From: a virus
IMG/VR virus record: IMGVR_UViG_3300030098_005045
Span: 1-20,911 of that record
Strand: one strand, 5' to 3'
DNA: 20,911 nt
Shown one piece after another: positions 5,865-13,671 of the stretch (position 1 is the stretch's first letter; each line of letters starts with the position of its first letter). Made by a program: the position numbers and the translations under genes. Under the pieces are notes generated by a model, which did not search any database, was not told where the DNA came from, and worked only from the letters and a program-made list of their open reading frames with translations.

Positions 5865-6107
5865 TTATTTTTTATTTTTTATTTCTTTTGCAATTTCTTC
5901 CATCCAATCATTATAAGAAGGTTTGTCAGATAAAAAGCTATCTAATTTTTTATTATATCTTTCTACCATATTTTGAAGTATTACTTCTTTTTTTTCTTTA
6001 TATATTTTAGTCCAATCTAAATTAATAGGGATGTCTTGTTCTTTATACATTTTTTCCAGATATTTTAAATCTTTTATTAATTTATCTCTTAAGCTATAGG
6101 TTATCAT
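5865..6107 (-). CDS. Hypothetical protein, 80 aa; first gene of the early unit
   Basis: Not recognised. It is predicted helical and Lys/Glu-rich, with WTKIYKEKKEVIL in the middle and NDWMEEIAKEIKNKK at the end. There is no signal peptide or membrane segment. It is the first gene after the terminator and non-coding stretch at 6108-6300, so it is probably the promoter-proximal gene of the leftward replication operon and expressed early. The start has no Shine-Dalgarno, only an A-rich run, as for other genes here. Confidence 0.65.
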   Translation of the reverse strand: MITYSLRDKLIKDLKYLEKMYKEQDIPINLDWTKIYKEKKEVILQNMVERYNKKLDSFLSDKPSYNDWMEEIAKEIKNKK

Positions 6108-6201
6108 TTTTTTTTATTTTGTTTCTGAATATAAAATTACATGTTTTAAACAAACTTTAATAAAATGTTTATAAGAAGTTATTAACAATTAAATGTTTAT
6201 C
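6108..6201 (-). promoter_or_regulatory. AT-rich non-coding leader, likely start of the early transcription unit
   Basis: No credible frame. It lies between a strong terminator and the first early gene, so it must hold a promoter if the early unit is transcribed independently. I found no confident Bacteroidota-type promoter (TTTG with TAnnTTTG at about 19-bp spacing). The nearest -7-like match is TAATTTTA on the minus strand, without a properly spaced -33. AAATGTTTAT is repeated at 6163-6172 and 6191-6200. On the minus strand these read TTATAAACAT and TGATAAACAT, loosely like degenerate DnaA boxes. Function inferred from position. Confidence 0.35.
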
Positions 6202-6233
6202 AAAAAAAAAGAGGAGTAGAAAACTACCCCTCT
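6202..6233 (-). terminator. Rho-independent terminator of the late unit
   Basis: On the minus strand a nine-pair stem, GAGGGGTAG and CTACTCCTC with a TTTT loop, is followed at once by nine T residues (A run at 6202-6210). One G:U pair forms in minus-strand RNA, whereas the plus strand would have an A:C mismatch there, which fixes the direction. It lies about 70 bases after the stop of the metallophosphoesterase gene and separates the late from the early genes. Confidence 0.9.
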
Positions 6234-6300
6234 CAACAAAAAACAAAGTTTTGCGTAAACAAATACTATTGAAGAAATTAAGTACATCGAAATTATAAAA

Positions 6301-7560
6301 TTATATTACAATCTCGATAATTTTAGACTTTACTTTCAACTTTTGTTCAGATTTAGCATTATATTCTGCTAACTCAGAATCTATATTATAACATTGTTCA
6401 GAGTTAGTATGTTGTAAATCTATCCTTATGTCTATCCTACTTTTATCTTTAAATAAAACGTAAATATTCTGAGAAGCTCTTGAACTTAAATTTAAAGCAT
6501 TTTCAGAATAAGCATTAGCTCCAACTAAACTGGAACCCCTTGCATAATAGTCTGATATTTTACATTCGTGCATGTGTCCGAATATTATAAAGTCTATAAT
6601 GATATTTCTTTTAGCATACTTAGAAACTACTTTTGCTATGCTATTAGAATTAGCCCTCCCTAATTGATGACCATGAATTAATAATATATTTTGATTTGCT
6701 ATTTTAATTAACTTTTCTAAAGGATTCCCCCCTATAAATTTAATATCAGAGTTTTCTCTAAATAGTATTTTTAATATTTCATGAATCGTTACATCATAAT
6801 TATCACTTGCTACAATATCAATCCATCCATTATCTTGAGTTATCCTGCTTTCGTTACCTATTGTAGTTGCAAAATTAATCTCTAAGACTTGAGTATTTTC
6901 GTAAATATCTATAATAAATTTAGATAATATATCAACCGCTAAAAAAGTAGCTTTACTTCTATTAGTGCTTAATGCTAATAATTCATCTAATCTCCTATCA
7001 GAGTTTAAAATATCCCCTGTGTTTGCTATTAAAACCTTTTCAATTTTATATAATTTAATTATTTCTTTTATTTTTTGAGCAAATTTATATAGTCTTTGAG
7101 AAGCTATATTAAAATCATATCTGTTATTTGGTATATTAACTAACTCATTAAAATGTAAATCAGACAAGTGTATTACTAAAGCTGAATTTTGTTTAATTGA
7201 TTTATATTTTTTTTTAGATAGTTTAAAAGAATTTTGTTTTAAGACCTTAATTAATTCTTTATTATATTCTACAATAGCATTTTCGATACGAGCTTCTTCT
7301 CTAAAAGCTTTATTTTTAATTCTATTTTTATCTTGTAATTTTTGGTTTGACTTAGCTAAAGACACATTTTCTTTTATAATCTCTTTATCAGTTAATCCAT
7401 TTTGAATAAAATATCTAACTGATGTCCTAAACCAAGTTGGTTGAATATCTAAATTATATTTCTCAATAAGATGTTCTGCTATCTGAGTATAGTTTAAACC
7501 CTGCTCAAATAACAGAATCATCTCATCTTGATATTCGCTATGTTTTAATATTCTTCTCAA
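6301..7560 (-). CDS. HTH-fused calcineurin-like metallophosphoesterase
   Basis: 419 residues. The N-terminal 60 residues look like a helix-turn-helix (YQDEMILLFEQGLNYTQIAE). A helical, coiled-coil-like Lys-rich linker (about 60-125) follows, then a calcineurin-like phosphoesterase domain. Its motifs are in order: SDLH (Asp134, His136), NTGDIL (Gly182-Asp183), IGNESR (Gly235-Asn236-Glu237), LIHGHQ (His298) and FGHMHE (Gly328-His329-Met330-His331). The usual GNH(D/E) reads GNE, so the His that protonates the leaving group in classic members is missing, while the metal-binding Asn is kept. The substrate is unknown; relatives act on DNA (SbcD/Mre11) or phosphoesters. It is the last gene of the late unit, just before the terminator. 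Confidence 0.8.
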   Translation of the reverse strand: MRRILKHSEYQDEMILLFEQGLNYTQIAEHLIEKYNLDIQPTWFRTSVRYFIQNGLTDKEIIKENVSLAKSNQKLQDKNRIKNKAFREEARIENAIVEYNKELIKVLKQNSFKLSKKKYKSIKQNSALVIHLSDLHFNELVNIPNNRYDFNIASQRLYKFAQKIKEIIKLYKIEKVLIANTGDILNSDRRLDELLALSTNRSKATFLAVDILSKFIIDIYENTQVLEINFATTIGNESRITQDNGWIDIVASDNYDVTIHEILKILFRENSDIKFIGGNPLEKLIKIANQNILLIHGHQLGRANSNSIAKVVSKYAKRNIIIDFIIFGHMHECKISDYYARGSSLVGANAYSENALNLSSRASQNIYVLFKDKSRIDIRIDLQHTNSEQCYNIDSELAEYNAKSEQKLKVKSKIIEIVI

Positions 7561-7562
7561 AT

Positions 7563-7940
7563 TTATTTTTTTATTTTTTCAATACTTCGTCCAGCAAAAT
7601 ATGCTCCATAACAAGTAATTAGTAAAGTTTGATAAATTGGTTTATAAGCATCGTTAATTGTAAACCCCCCAGCATTACCATCAAAAAAACTCATTATAAC
7701 AAAAACTACCGTTAAGAATATAAGAATCAAAGGTCTTATATTGGTCGAAAGCCAGTGGCCACTTTTAGCATCCGCTTCCCAACGTCTGGTTACTTGTTCT
7801 TGAGCTGACGATTCAGCATTTAACAAAAGTTGTTTTAATTCAGCTTTTGCTTTTAATTTATCTTTTTGTGTTGTTATGGTTTTATCCAGTATTCCTTCTG
7901 CGTTATTTAATAAACTTGAAAATATATTATTTAATATCAT
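7563..7940 (-). CDS. 3TM-type phage holin
   Basis: 125 residues. A soluble helical N-terminus (about 1-55, with KLKAKAELKQLLLNAESSAQ) leads into RWEADAKSGHWLSTNIRP, a conserved approach to the membrane in the 3TM holin family. Two clear hydrophobic segments follow (LILIFLTVVFVIMSFF, and YQTLLITCYGAYFAGRSI). The C-terminus is basic (EKIKK). This is the usual architecture of holin-3TM/GTA-holin-like proteins, which form the inner-membrane lesion at lysis. Its place next to another small membrane protein and the DUF5675-like gene supports a lysis role. The family is recognised by pattern. Confidence 0.8.
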   Translation of the reverse strand: MILNNIFSSLLNNAEGILDKTITTQKDKLKAKAELKQLLLNAESSAQEQVTRRWEADAKSGHWLSTNIRPLILIFLTVVFVIMSFFDGNAGGFTINDAYKPIYQTLLITCYGAYFAGRSIEKIKK

Positions 7941-7943
7941 ACC

Positions 7944-8165
7944 TTAATCTTTGTTAAAGAAACTTAATAAAATTAAAATCGCAATTATCCCTACAAAACC
8001 CTCATTACCTAATTTATTAACTACGTCGACTATATTAGTAATAATATTTATTCCAAAAAAAGAACCAAATACTATTTCTGCTAATATACCTACCGCAAAT
8101 AAATTAAATAATAGAGAAGTAAAGTTTTTAAAAAACCCGTTTAATGTATCAAAAATGTTATCCAT
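7944..8165 (-). CDS. Small membrane protein of the lysis cassette, 73 aa
   Basis: Two hydrophobic segments (about 18-40, LLFNLFAVGILAEIVFGSFF, and about 55-70, FVGIIAILILLSFF) are separated by a short polar turn with VDVVNKLGNEG. The N-terminus is short and polar and the C-terminus ends NKD. The size and two-segment layout are those of small holins or antiholins. It lies four bases upstream of the holin gene and could be a second holin or a regulator. No family recognised. Confidence 0.65.
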   Translation of the reverse strand: MDNIFDTLNGFFKNFTSLLFNLFAVGILAEIVFGSFFGINIITNIVDVVNKLGNEGFVGIIAILILLSFFNKD

Positions 8166-8196
8166 GTTTTTATATTTTTAAATGTTAAAATTATTT

Positions 8197-8676
8197 TTAA
8201 AAATCAAAGTCTTCAATTGTTATCCAAACCTTCTGTCCTTTGTCTAATTGTGCTGCAACACTTTTATAAATTTTTTTATATGCTATTGAGGACTTACCAG
8301 CAAAACCCTTTTCACTTTGGTTATTATTTACGCTATCCGCTACTAATAAACAACCTGAGCTATCTGCTGCTGTATTTCCACAGTGTATTAATATATATTT
8401 AAAATTTGGTACATTTTGAAGTTCTAACATACCTCTTTCATTATTTACTTCTGTAAATCTTGTTTTATATTTATTATAAAAACCTCCTTCCGTTCTATAT
8501 TTAATTTCGTATTTACCTGATGGAATTCTTGTATGATGTTTAATTTTATGTTCTCTAAAAGTGTCTTCAATAACATAACATAAAAATTGTCTGCCTGCTC
8601 GTTTATGATTAAGAGCAAACAATATACCTAAGGTTGATTCTAAAGAGGTTGAATATCTATATAATAACAATTCCAT
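8197..8676 (-). CDS. DUF5675-like protein, candidate peptidoglycan-active lysis protein
   Basis: 159 residues matching the DUF5675 pattern: an N-terminal strand (LLLYRYSTSLESTLGILF), CYVIEDTFRE, then RIPSGKYEIKY, LELQNVPNFKYILIHCGN and SSGCLLVAD. The His98-Cys99-Gly100 then Ser107-Gly108-Cys109 arrangement recalls the HG...SHGC active site of YkuD L,D-transpeptidases, although spacing and context differ. There is no signal peptide. DUF5675 genes sit in lysis modules of many Bacteroidota phages that lack a classical endolysin, and no other endolysin candidate is visible in this window. It probably cuts or remodels host peptidoglycan once the holin opens the membrane. That is inference; the family annotation is not functional. 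Confidence 0.75.
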   Translation of the reverse strand: MELLLYRYSTSLESTLGILFALNHKRAGRQFLCYVIEDTFREHKIKHHTRIPSGKYEIKYRTEGGFYNKYKTRFTEVNNERGMLELQNVPNFKYILIHCGNTAADSSGCLLVADSVNNNQSEKGFAGKSSIAYKKIYKSVAAQLDKGQKVWITIEDFDF

Positions 8677-9083
8677 TATTTAAATTTTTCTAATAATAAA
8701 TTATCAATTACTTTTTGTATATCTTTTTTTGAAGCTTCTAACTCAAACATAATATTTGCTTTAAACCTAATATATTCTTTACCCTTATTAAAAATTATAA
8801 CAGTGGGTAATGAAGAAATATTATACTCTTCTTTTATATTTTCATATTGTCCAATATCAACTCTATATTTTAAACACTCATTTAATTTAGATAAATCTTC
8901 GAATTTATTTTTATCATTCCAATCAGCCCAAAATTCAATAACAACAATATCTTTTGTTATTTTTTTATTAAATTCTTTTTGACTAATAAAATTTTGACAA
9001 TATAATTTATTAGAATTTAAGAATAAAAATCCTATAAAAATTATTAAAGAAAAAATATTATTAACAAATAATTGTTTATTCAT
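8676..9083 (-). CDS. Exported thioredoxin-fold protein lacking the active-site cysteines
   Basis: 135 residues from Met at 9083. A signal peptide (FSLIIFIGFLFL) ends near NKLYCQ, a flavobacterial-style cleavage context. The mature part reads as a thioredoxin fold: IVVIEFWADWNDKN is the beta strand and active-site turn, YRVDIGQYENIKEEYNI the next unit, SSLPTVIIFNKG the cis-Pro strand (Pro93), and the last helix DIQKVIDNLL. WADWNDKN replaces WCGPC, so it cannot be an ordinary disulfide oxidoreductase. A longer start at 9107 would bury the signal peptide and overlaps the previous gene more. It lies in the lysis-like cassette; a chaperone, adaptor or inhibitor role in the periplasm is a guess. 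Confidence 0.75.
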   Translation of the reverse strand: MNKQLFVNNIFSLIIFIGFLFLNSNKLYCQNFISQKEFNKKITKDIVVIEFWADWNDKNKFEDLSKLNECLKYRVDIGQYENIKEEYNISSLPTVIIFNKGKEYIRFKANIMFELEASKKDIQKVIDNLLLEKFK

Positions 9084-9345
9084 AAACTTTATTTTCAATT
9101 CTTTCAATCCTCTGTAATATTTGTTCTAATTGTTTACTTTGATTTAAAATTTCGTTTCTTATCATTTCATCTTTTAAAGTAAACTCTATTTCAGAGACTT
9201 CTGGTTTTGGTTCTTCCATTGCTATATCAATCTTAGCATTTAATTGATAATACATACCAATCATTGAAGCTACTACAAAACCAATACCTATTAAGGTTTT
9301 AATACTAAATTTAAAGGTTGTATCTTCGTTTAATTCTTTTGCCAT
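9076..9345 (-). CDS. Membrane-anchored coiled-coil protein (spanin- or holin-accessory-like)
   Basis: 89 residues. A polar N-terminus (KELNEDTTFKFSIK) precedes one transmembrane helix (about 17-33, LIGIGFVVASMIGMYYQ). After it come a Glu/Pro-rich linker (AMEEPKPEVSEIEF) and a C-terminal coiled coil, LNQSKQLEQILQRIERIENK. This topology, cytoplasmic N-terminus and periplasmic helical rod, is that of inner-membrane spanins and of phage holin-accessory proteins. No outer-membrane lipoprotein partner is obvious nearby. The stop overlaps the thioredoxin-fold gene start region by eight bases. Function inferred from topology and from the lysis-like neighbours. Confidence 0.65.
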   Translation of the reverse strand: MAKELNEDTTFKFSIKTLIGIGFVVASMIGMYYQLNAKIDIAMEEPKPEVSEIEFTLKDEMIRNEILNQSKQLEQILQRIERIENKVYE

Positions 9346-9348
9346 TTT

Positions 9349-10440
9349 TTAAAAAAATAAATAGTTAATTCCTGCTTTTATATCAAACCAGGTCCTACCC
9401 CACATTTGATTATAATTTCCTTCTATAAATGTTCCAAAGTTTTTGTTTTTACCGAATCGAGTTCCTATAATTAAACCCATATTGTAATCTATACGTTCTT
9501 CATCCAGCTCTATATATTGAATAATTTCGTTATTTATTTTATCTACCCATCTTTTAGGATATGCATCAGCCCAACTATGTATCCAAAAATTATCTGAATA
9601 ATGATATAATGATAGACCAATAGCTAAAGAAAACTCATGTATTAAACCTAAGCTATCTTGTATGTCAATTTGATATTCTCTAACTATATTACCATAATGA
9701 TATTTATAAAATTCCTGGTCAGTCATGGCAATTGTATCTCCTTCAGGGTTTGTCCAATACCAATTCCAATAATCATACCAATCATCTTGGCCATTTCCTT
9801 CTCCGTCAAAATACCAATAATGGTCTTCATAACCATAATCAAAAGCTAATTGCCACCATGCATTTCCAGCTGCTTGATAAGCCCCCATTGCATTATATTC
9901 ATACCCTAAAGGTCTCCAGGTATTTAACCCCCCGAAAGTTAAATTTAATTTATTACCTATTTTAATTCTAAACCTACTATCAGCATTATAAAATCTAACA
10001 TCTGCTAATCCATTTTCTAAATGTTCTGCTTTTATAACAAACCAATCACCTAAGTATCTTAAAAAATAATGTTTATTTTTAAATTCTCTGCCTTGTTGCC
10101 TTTTGGTTTCTAATTGAAATTTATACTCCAACCCTTTTACCGCTCCTATTAAAGCATTATCTGTATGATATTTTTCTGTACCATCATAAAAATTATTCTT
10201 TTTATTTTGGTAATCCATTCTCGCTATTTTTCTTAGTCCTATATTTAAATTAAAATCATAAGGGTTTTCTTTAGTTAAATCTATTAACTGGTTATCTTCC
10301 ATAATATATTGGCCTGGAGAAAATAAAGCATTATTAACCCCTACAGCTCCATAAAAAGTAGAGTATTTAAATAGGTTATCTAATTGAGCTTGTAATTGAA
10401 AAGCTATTAGACAAAATAATATTAATAATATTTTTTTCAT
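9349..10440 (-). CDS. Secreted protein resembling an outer-membrane beta-barrel
   Basis: 363 residues. A clean signal peptide (MKKILLILFCLIAFQLQAQ) ends in the QAQ context usual for Bacteroidota. The mature protein is dominated by alternating polar/aromatic strand-like segments (for example FNLNIGLR, LNLTFGGLNTW, FSLAIGLSLYHYS, YNMGLIIGTRFG). It ends FDIKAGINYLFF, with a terminal Phe and an alternating beta-signal like those recognised by the BAM complex. A very Trp/Tyr-rich, acidic loop lies at about 201-231 (WYDYWNWYW). It is not a recognised virion protein. A phage-encoded outer-membrane protein could block superinfection or weaken the outer membrane at lysis; both are inferences. Confidence 0.65.
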   Translation of the reverse strand: MKKILLILFCLIAFQLQAQLDNLFKYSTFYGAVGVNNALFSPGQYIMEDNQLIDLTKENPYDFNLNIGLRKIARMDYQNKKNNFYDGTEKYHTDNALIGAVKGLEYKFQLETKRQQGREFKNKHYFLRYLGDWFVIKAEHLENGLADVRFYNADSRFRIKIGNKLNLTFGGLNTWRPLGYEYNAMGAYQAAGNAWWQLAFDYGYEDHYWYFDGEGNGQDDWYDYWNWYWTNPEGDTIAMTDQEFYKYHYGNIVREYQIDIQDSLGLIHEFSLAIGLSLYHYSDNFWIHSWADAYPKRWVDKINNEIIQYIELDEERIDYNMGLIIGTRFGKNKNFGTFIEGNYNQMWGRTWFDIKAGINYLFF

Positions 10441-10463
10441 ATTGTTAAATTATATATAAAGTT

Positions 10464-10619
10464 TTATTCTTTTATAATTTTCGTTTCATTTCTACTAACA
10501 ATTTTAAATAAATCTATTTTCCATAAAGGTACAGGACGCGGCTGTTTTCGAGCCGTTTTGTTCCATTGTATAACTTCTGGATTAATTCTATTTCTATTGT
10601 TTTTCTTTTTTTTGTTCAT
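10464..10619 (-). CDS. Micro-gene: basic 51-residue protein
   Basis: Starts MNKKKKNNRNRINPEVIQWN and continues through KTARKQPRPVPLWKIDLF to a KIIKE end. Strongly basic in the first 30 residues, with a PRPVP stretch and two tryptophans. No membrane segment. The start overlaps the end of the 54-residue gene upstream by 26 bases. It is flanked downstream by a short AT-rich gap before the beta-barrel-like gene. The composition resembles small phage proteins that bind nucleic acid or ribosomes, but there is no diagnostic motif. Confidence 0.5.
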   Translation of the reverse strand: MNKKKKNNRNRINPEVIQWNKTARKQPRPVPLWKIDLFKIVSRNETKIIKE

Positions 10620-10758
10620 GTTTTTTACAAGCATGTTTTACCATTGTTTCATGCCACAATTGTAATAAGCTTTTATTTTTAATTAATAATTTATAAAAGT
10701 CTTCTTCAGGAATTTGCCCTGAATACCAACACTTTAATATATTTTTTTCGTATTCCAT
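10594..10758 (-). CDS. Micro-gene: 54-residue protein
   Basis: Starts MEYEKNILKCWYSGQIPEED and ends KKHEQKKEKQ. It contains CWYSGQIPEEDFYKLL and LLQLWHETMVKHACKKH, with Cys10, Cys44 and two His (H36, H42) that could bind metal, although no regular zinc motif is present. The start is two bases after the stop of the 276-residue gene, which fits the compact operon. Mixed codons and a normal amino-acid mix favour a real gene over chance. Not recognised. Confidence 0.6.
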   Translation of the reverse strand: MEYEKNILKCWYSGQIPEEDFYKLLIKNKSLLQLWHETMVKHACKKHEQKKEKQ

Positions 10759-10760
10759 AA

Positions 10761-11591
10761 TTAATTTATTTGTGTTGCTTCAAAAATTACTTCAAAATTT
10801 AAATACCATGTAGCTGTTCTGTCATGCTCCTCGTCTCCAACTCTTTTAATTGTAACAAAACAAGAATCATATTTATTAATAGCTACAGGGGAAGGTGTAT
10901 CAATTATCTGCTCAACATAATTATTAGCAGAGCTGGCTGGGAAAGTATGAGTTGTTTGCGATAATAAATATATTCTGGTTGCGGTTGTTCCATTAGCTGT
11001 ACTATCTTTTTTCCATATACTTAATGTAACAGCTTCAGGTTTTGAACTTGAAATTCCATTTCCATTAATCCAACCAAAAACTTTAGTTAATTTACATTCA
11101 ACAGGAGCTACAAAAAACCCATATCTTGCCCCCCAATTATTATTCTTAGCATCTCCATTAGATAATGATGCCGATGTATTTATATTAAATTGAGTATCGT
11201 GTGAATAATTACGTAAATAATCATTAGTGTCTGTTGTTCCTCCTGAGAATACTATTTGTTGGTTAAAATTATATTCTTTTTGTGTTAAAACTCTTGAATA
11301 AAAATCTGTAGCTTGATAATATATCATTGTTCCTACTGGTAATCCTGAGATAAATGTTTTAGAATCAATATTAATAATTTTAGCTAAAGCAGCATTTGGA
11401 GCTGAGACTGTCACATAATCAGATGTCCCATTTGGAGCTATTAATATTAATTTCGTTCCATCTTGAAGAATAGAACTCGGTAATTCAGAAGTCGTTAAAG
11501 ATGTAGCAGTGGCCCCTCGGGCTACAGCAGCCGTTAGAGTTCCTATTGCTCTTGTTGCTAATTGGTTTTGCATGTAAAAACTGTTTGCCAT
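10761..11591 (-). CDS. Putative virion or tail-fibre protein, 276 aa
   Basis: 276 residues, Ser/Thr/Asn-rich and predicted mostly beta, as in exposed virion proteins. The N-terminal 35 residues (MANSFYMQNQLATRAIGTLT, then AAVARGATATSL) look helical or flexible. A small beta unit (LILIAPNGTSDYVTVSA) follows. The C-terminal half (about 150-276) reads like a jelly-roll or carbohydrate-binding-type domain, with YGFFVAPVECKLTKVFGWI and SCFVTIKRVGDE. It follows the 681-residue tail gene by two bases. A role in the tail tip, fibre or host binding fits the position and composition. No family could be named, so receptor binding is only a suggestion. Confidence 0.6.
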   Translation of the reverse strand: MANSFYMQNQLATRAIGTLTAAVARGATATSLTTSELPSSILQDGTKLILIAPNGTSDYVTVSAPNAALAKIINIDSKTFISGLPVGTMIYYQATDFYSRVLTQKEYNFNQQIVFSGGTTDTNDYLRNYSHDTQFNINTSASLSNGDAKNNNWGARYGFFVAPVECKLTKVFGWINGNGISSSKPEAVTLSIWKKDSTANGTTATRIYLLSQTTHTFPASSANNYVEQIIDTPSPVAINKYDSCFVTIKRVGDEEHDRTATWYLNFEVIFEATQIN

Positions 11592-11593
11592 AT

Positions 11594-13639
11594 TTATCTA
11601 AGCATTGCGGCCTTATTTGGTTTAGCCGTCAGAGTGTTAACATTATGTGTATCGTTAGTATTAGTTGTTGAAGAGGTATCTAAAACACTTTTAAACCATT
11701 CCCCTGATACTTCATCGAGTCCTGTTTTTATTTCAATTCCATTTGGTATATATAAATAATCTGTTGAATCTTCTGTTATTTCAATTGAATTAGTAAAGTC
11801 AGGTAAATAAGTATATCCTCCTTTTAAATATATTGTCATTTGATTTTTATCTATGAAAGTTCTTTGTCCACCTAATTGCATCTCAGCCATGAGAGTCCAT
11901 AAAGTTGCTGATGTTCCTGCTCCACTTTGTTGCCATGTGTCAGCTATAACCCATGCTGAACCATTCCATACTTCTAATCTACCTGGACTTGCATTATTTG
12001 GACCATCCCCAATTAACGCCTCATCTTGTAAAGCTACTGAAGCTCCATTACTAACTTCAGAAAAATAATCTTGTTGAGTGGTTATATTACCCGCTACATT
12101 ATATAATACATAACGACCATACATTCTTGAAGGACTTAAAAATTCTGTTATAGAATTAGGTGCTTGAGCTGCTACAGAAGCTGTACTACTTGCTGAAACC
12201 TGCCCAGAACCATTTGGAGCCCCTGCCCCGTTTTGGTCAAGAACCCATGGGTCTGCTGAAAACTTTATACTATAATTAGCTGTTCTCGGAAGAGGGGGCG
12301 TATTAAAACTAATTTGTGATTGATAAGGATGAGCATAACCTGCAGGAGCATTCCATGCTGGTATATTACATGTTTGTACTAAGTAATAATTAGTAACAGC
12401 TGTAGACGTCCAAACTCCGTTAACATCATCAAAATAATCTGGGGTGCTATGGTCATTATATAATTGTACCCCTACCCATTGCTGTACATTCATAGCTCCG
12501 GTATATCCACCTAAAACGGTTGCTGAATCAAAACTACTTACATTGTTTTGAACTAACCATGCTAATTCAATAGAATCATTAGCAACAGCTGTTAGTCCCC
12601 CTAAAGCATGGGTTGAAGGTGTAGCCCCTGAATATTGATTTGAGGGAGTGGTATTTAATAAACTTCTTTCTCCAAAAGTTGAATATTGAATAGCTACTCT
12701 ATATAAAGGTTCATAGAATTCTTTTTTCATTCCTGCTAACTTAACAAGAGTTGTTGAATCTAAATCAAGTTGGTTCCCTGAACCTCCTACTTTATTTAAA
12801 TCTAATGTACCATTACCTAAAGCATTATTAGCTTCGTCATATCTTCTATATTCTACATTTCCAGCCGTATGGTATCTTTGTATTTGAACAAAATGCCATG
12901 AACCTCTGGACTGAAATATTCTTGCCCCAAAAGCTTTACATATATTTTCTAAAACTTCTATAGCTGGTACTGGATGTTCTACAGCATTATCATCTATTTG
13001 TAAAAAAGCATCTGCATATATCTGAGTTTTATAAAGAGGGTCGGAATTTTGAGCTCCTATATTACTCATAGAATTTTCATATAAATCTACAATAGTTGTC
13101 AAAAAAGTATTACCTGTTCCGAAGTCTGCGATATAACCACATAAGCTTAACATATCTTTTATATAAGTTAAAGCTCTATATCCTGTACCTGCATTATAAG
13201 TAACTGAGTGATTAAAATCTAAATCTTTTAATCTACCTAAACCATCTATAGCTTCTACATCTAACTCAAAAGGATAATCAATATCTTCTTCAGCTAAATT
13301 TTCAGCAACAATAAAACCCCTCCAATAAACATTCCAGGAACTACCATCATAATAAGATATTTTAATAGTAAACCTTCCTTCATCCGCTGCTCTTAATAAT
13401 GCTAAAAATCCATTAAGAGTAGCATTAGTTATCATCATAGTAAAATTACAAGAGCTTGCTTTTATAGGTTGGTATCTTTCATCATTTTCCCCATCCCATT
13501 TAATAGTAACCCCCTCCGGAGTTATATCAAACTCAGTATTCATATTCCCGGAAGATAGTGTACTATCTAATATTTCTAATTTCCAAAATATTCCGTTTTC
13601 AGAATAATGCTCGTTTTTATATCTATTATATAAAGCCAT
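11594..13639 (-). CDS. Tail tip / distal tail structural protein, 681 aa
   Basis: 681 residues. The N-terminal part (about 1-150: EHYSENGIFWKLEILDSTL, then WRGFIVAENLAEEDIDYPFE, then LDVEAIDGLGRLKDLDF) resembles distal tail or baseplate-hub proteins of Bacteroidota siphoviruses. The middle has a conserved-looking EVLENICKAFGARIFQSRG and SWHFVQIQRYH, typical of hub-like beta domains. The C-terminal half is Ser/Thr/Asn/Gly-rich beta sequence ending in a short basic NKAAMLR. No peptidase, glycosidase or signal peptide is evident. It is the first large gene after the tape measure and adaptor, the place where Dit/Tal-type genes are found. Family assignment by pattern and synteny only. Confidence 0.7.
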   Translation of the reverse strand: MALYNRYKNEHYSENGIFWKLEILDSTLSSGNMNTEFDITPEGVTIKWDGENDERYQPIKASSCNFTMMITNATLNGFLALLRAADEGRFTIKISYYDGSSWNVYWRGFIVAENLAEEDIDYPFELDVEAIDGLGRLKDLDFNHSVTYNAGTGYRALTYIKDMLSLCGYIADFGTGNTFLTTIVDLYENSMSNIGAQNSDPLYKTQIYADAFLQIDDNAVEHPVPAIEVLENICKAFGARIFQSRGSWHFVQIQRYHTAGNVEYRRYDEANNALGNGTLDLNKVGGSGNQLDLDSTTLVKLAGMKKEFYEPLYRVAIQYSTFGERSLLNTTPSNQYSGATPSTHALGGLTAVANDSIELAWLVQNNVSSFDSATVLGGYTGAMNVQQWVGVQLYNDHSTPDYFDDVNGVWTSTAVTNYYLVQTCNIPAWNAPAGYAHPYQSQISFNTPPLPRTANYSIKFSADPWVLDQNGAGAPNGSGQVSASSTASVAAQAPNSITEFLSPSRMYGRYVLYNVAGNITTQQDYFSEVSNGASVALQDEALIGDGPNNASPGRLEVWNGSAWVIADTWQQSGAGTSATLWTLMAEMQLGGQRTFIDKNQMTIYLKGGYTYLPDFTNSIEITEDSTDYLYIPNGIEIKTGLDEVSGEWFKSVLDTSSTTNTNDTHNVNTLTAKPNKAAMLR

Positions 13640-13671
13640 TTTATTTTACATCATCTTTTAAAAAAAAACTA

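Noticed and set aside
6108-6201. A defined promoter with -33 and -7 boxes
   Set aside because: TAATTTTA and TTTG-like strings exist but not at the spacing known for Bacteroidota promoters, so no exact promoter was called.
6189-6287. 32-residue frame MYLISSIVFVYAKLCF... running through the terminator
   Set aside because: It spans the hairpin and T-run of a clear terminator, so it is a by-product of that sequence.
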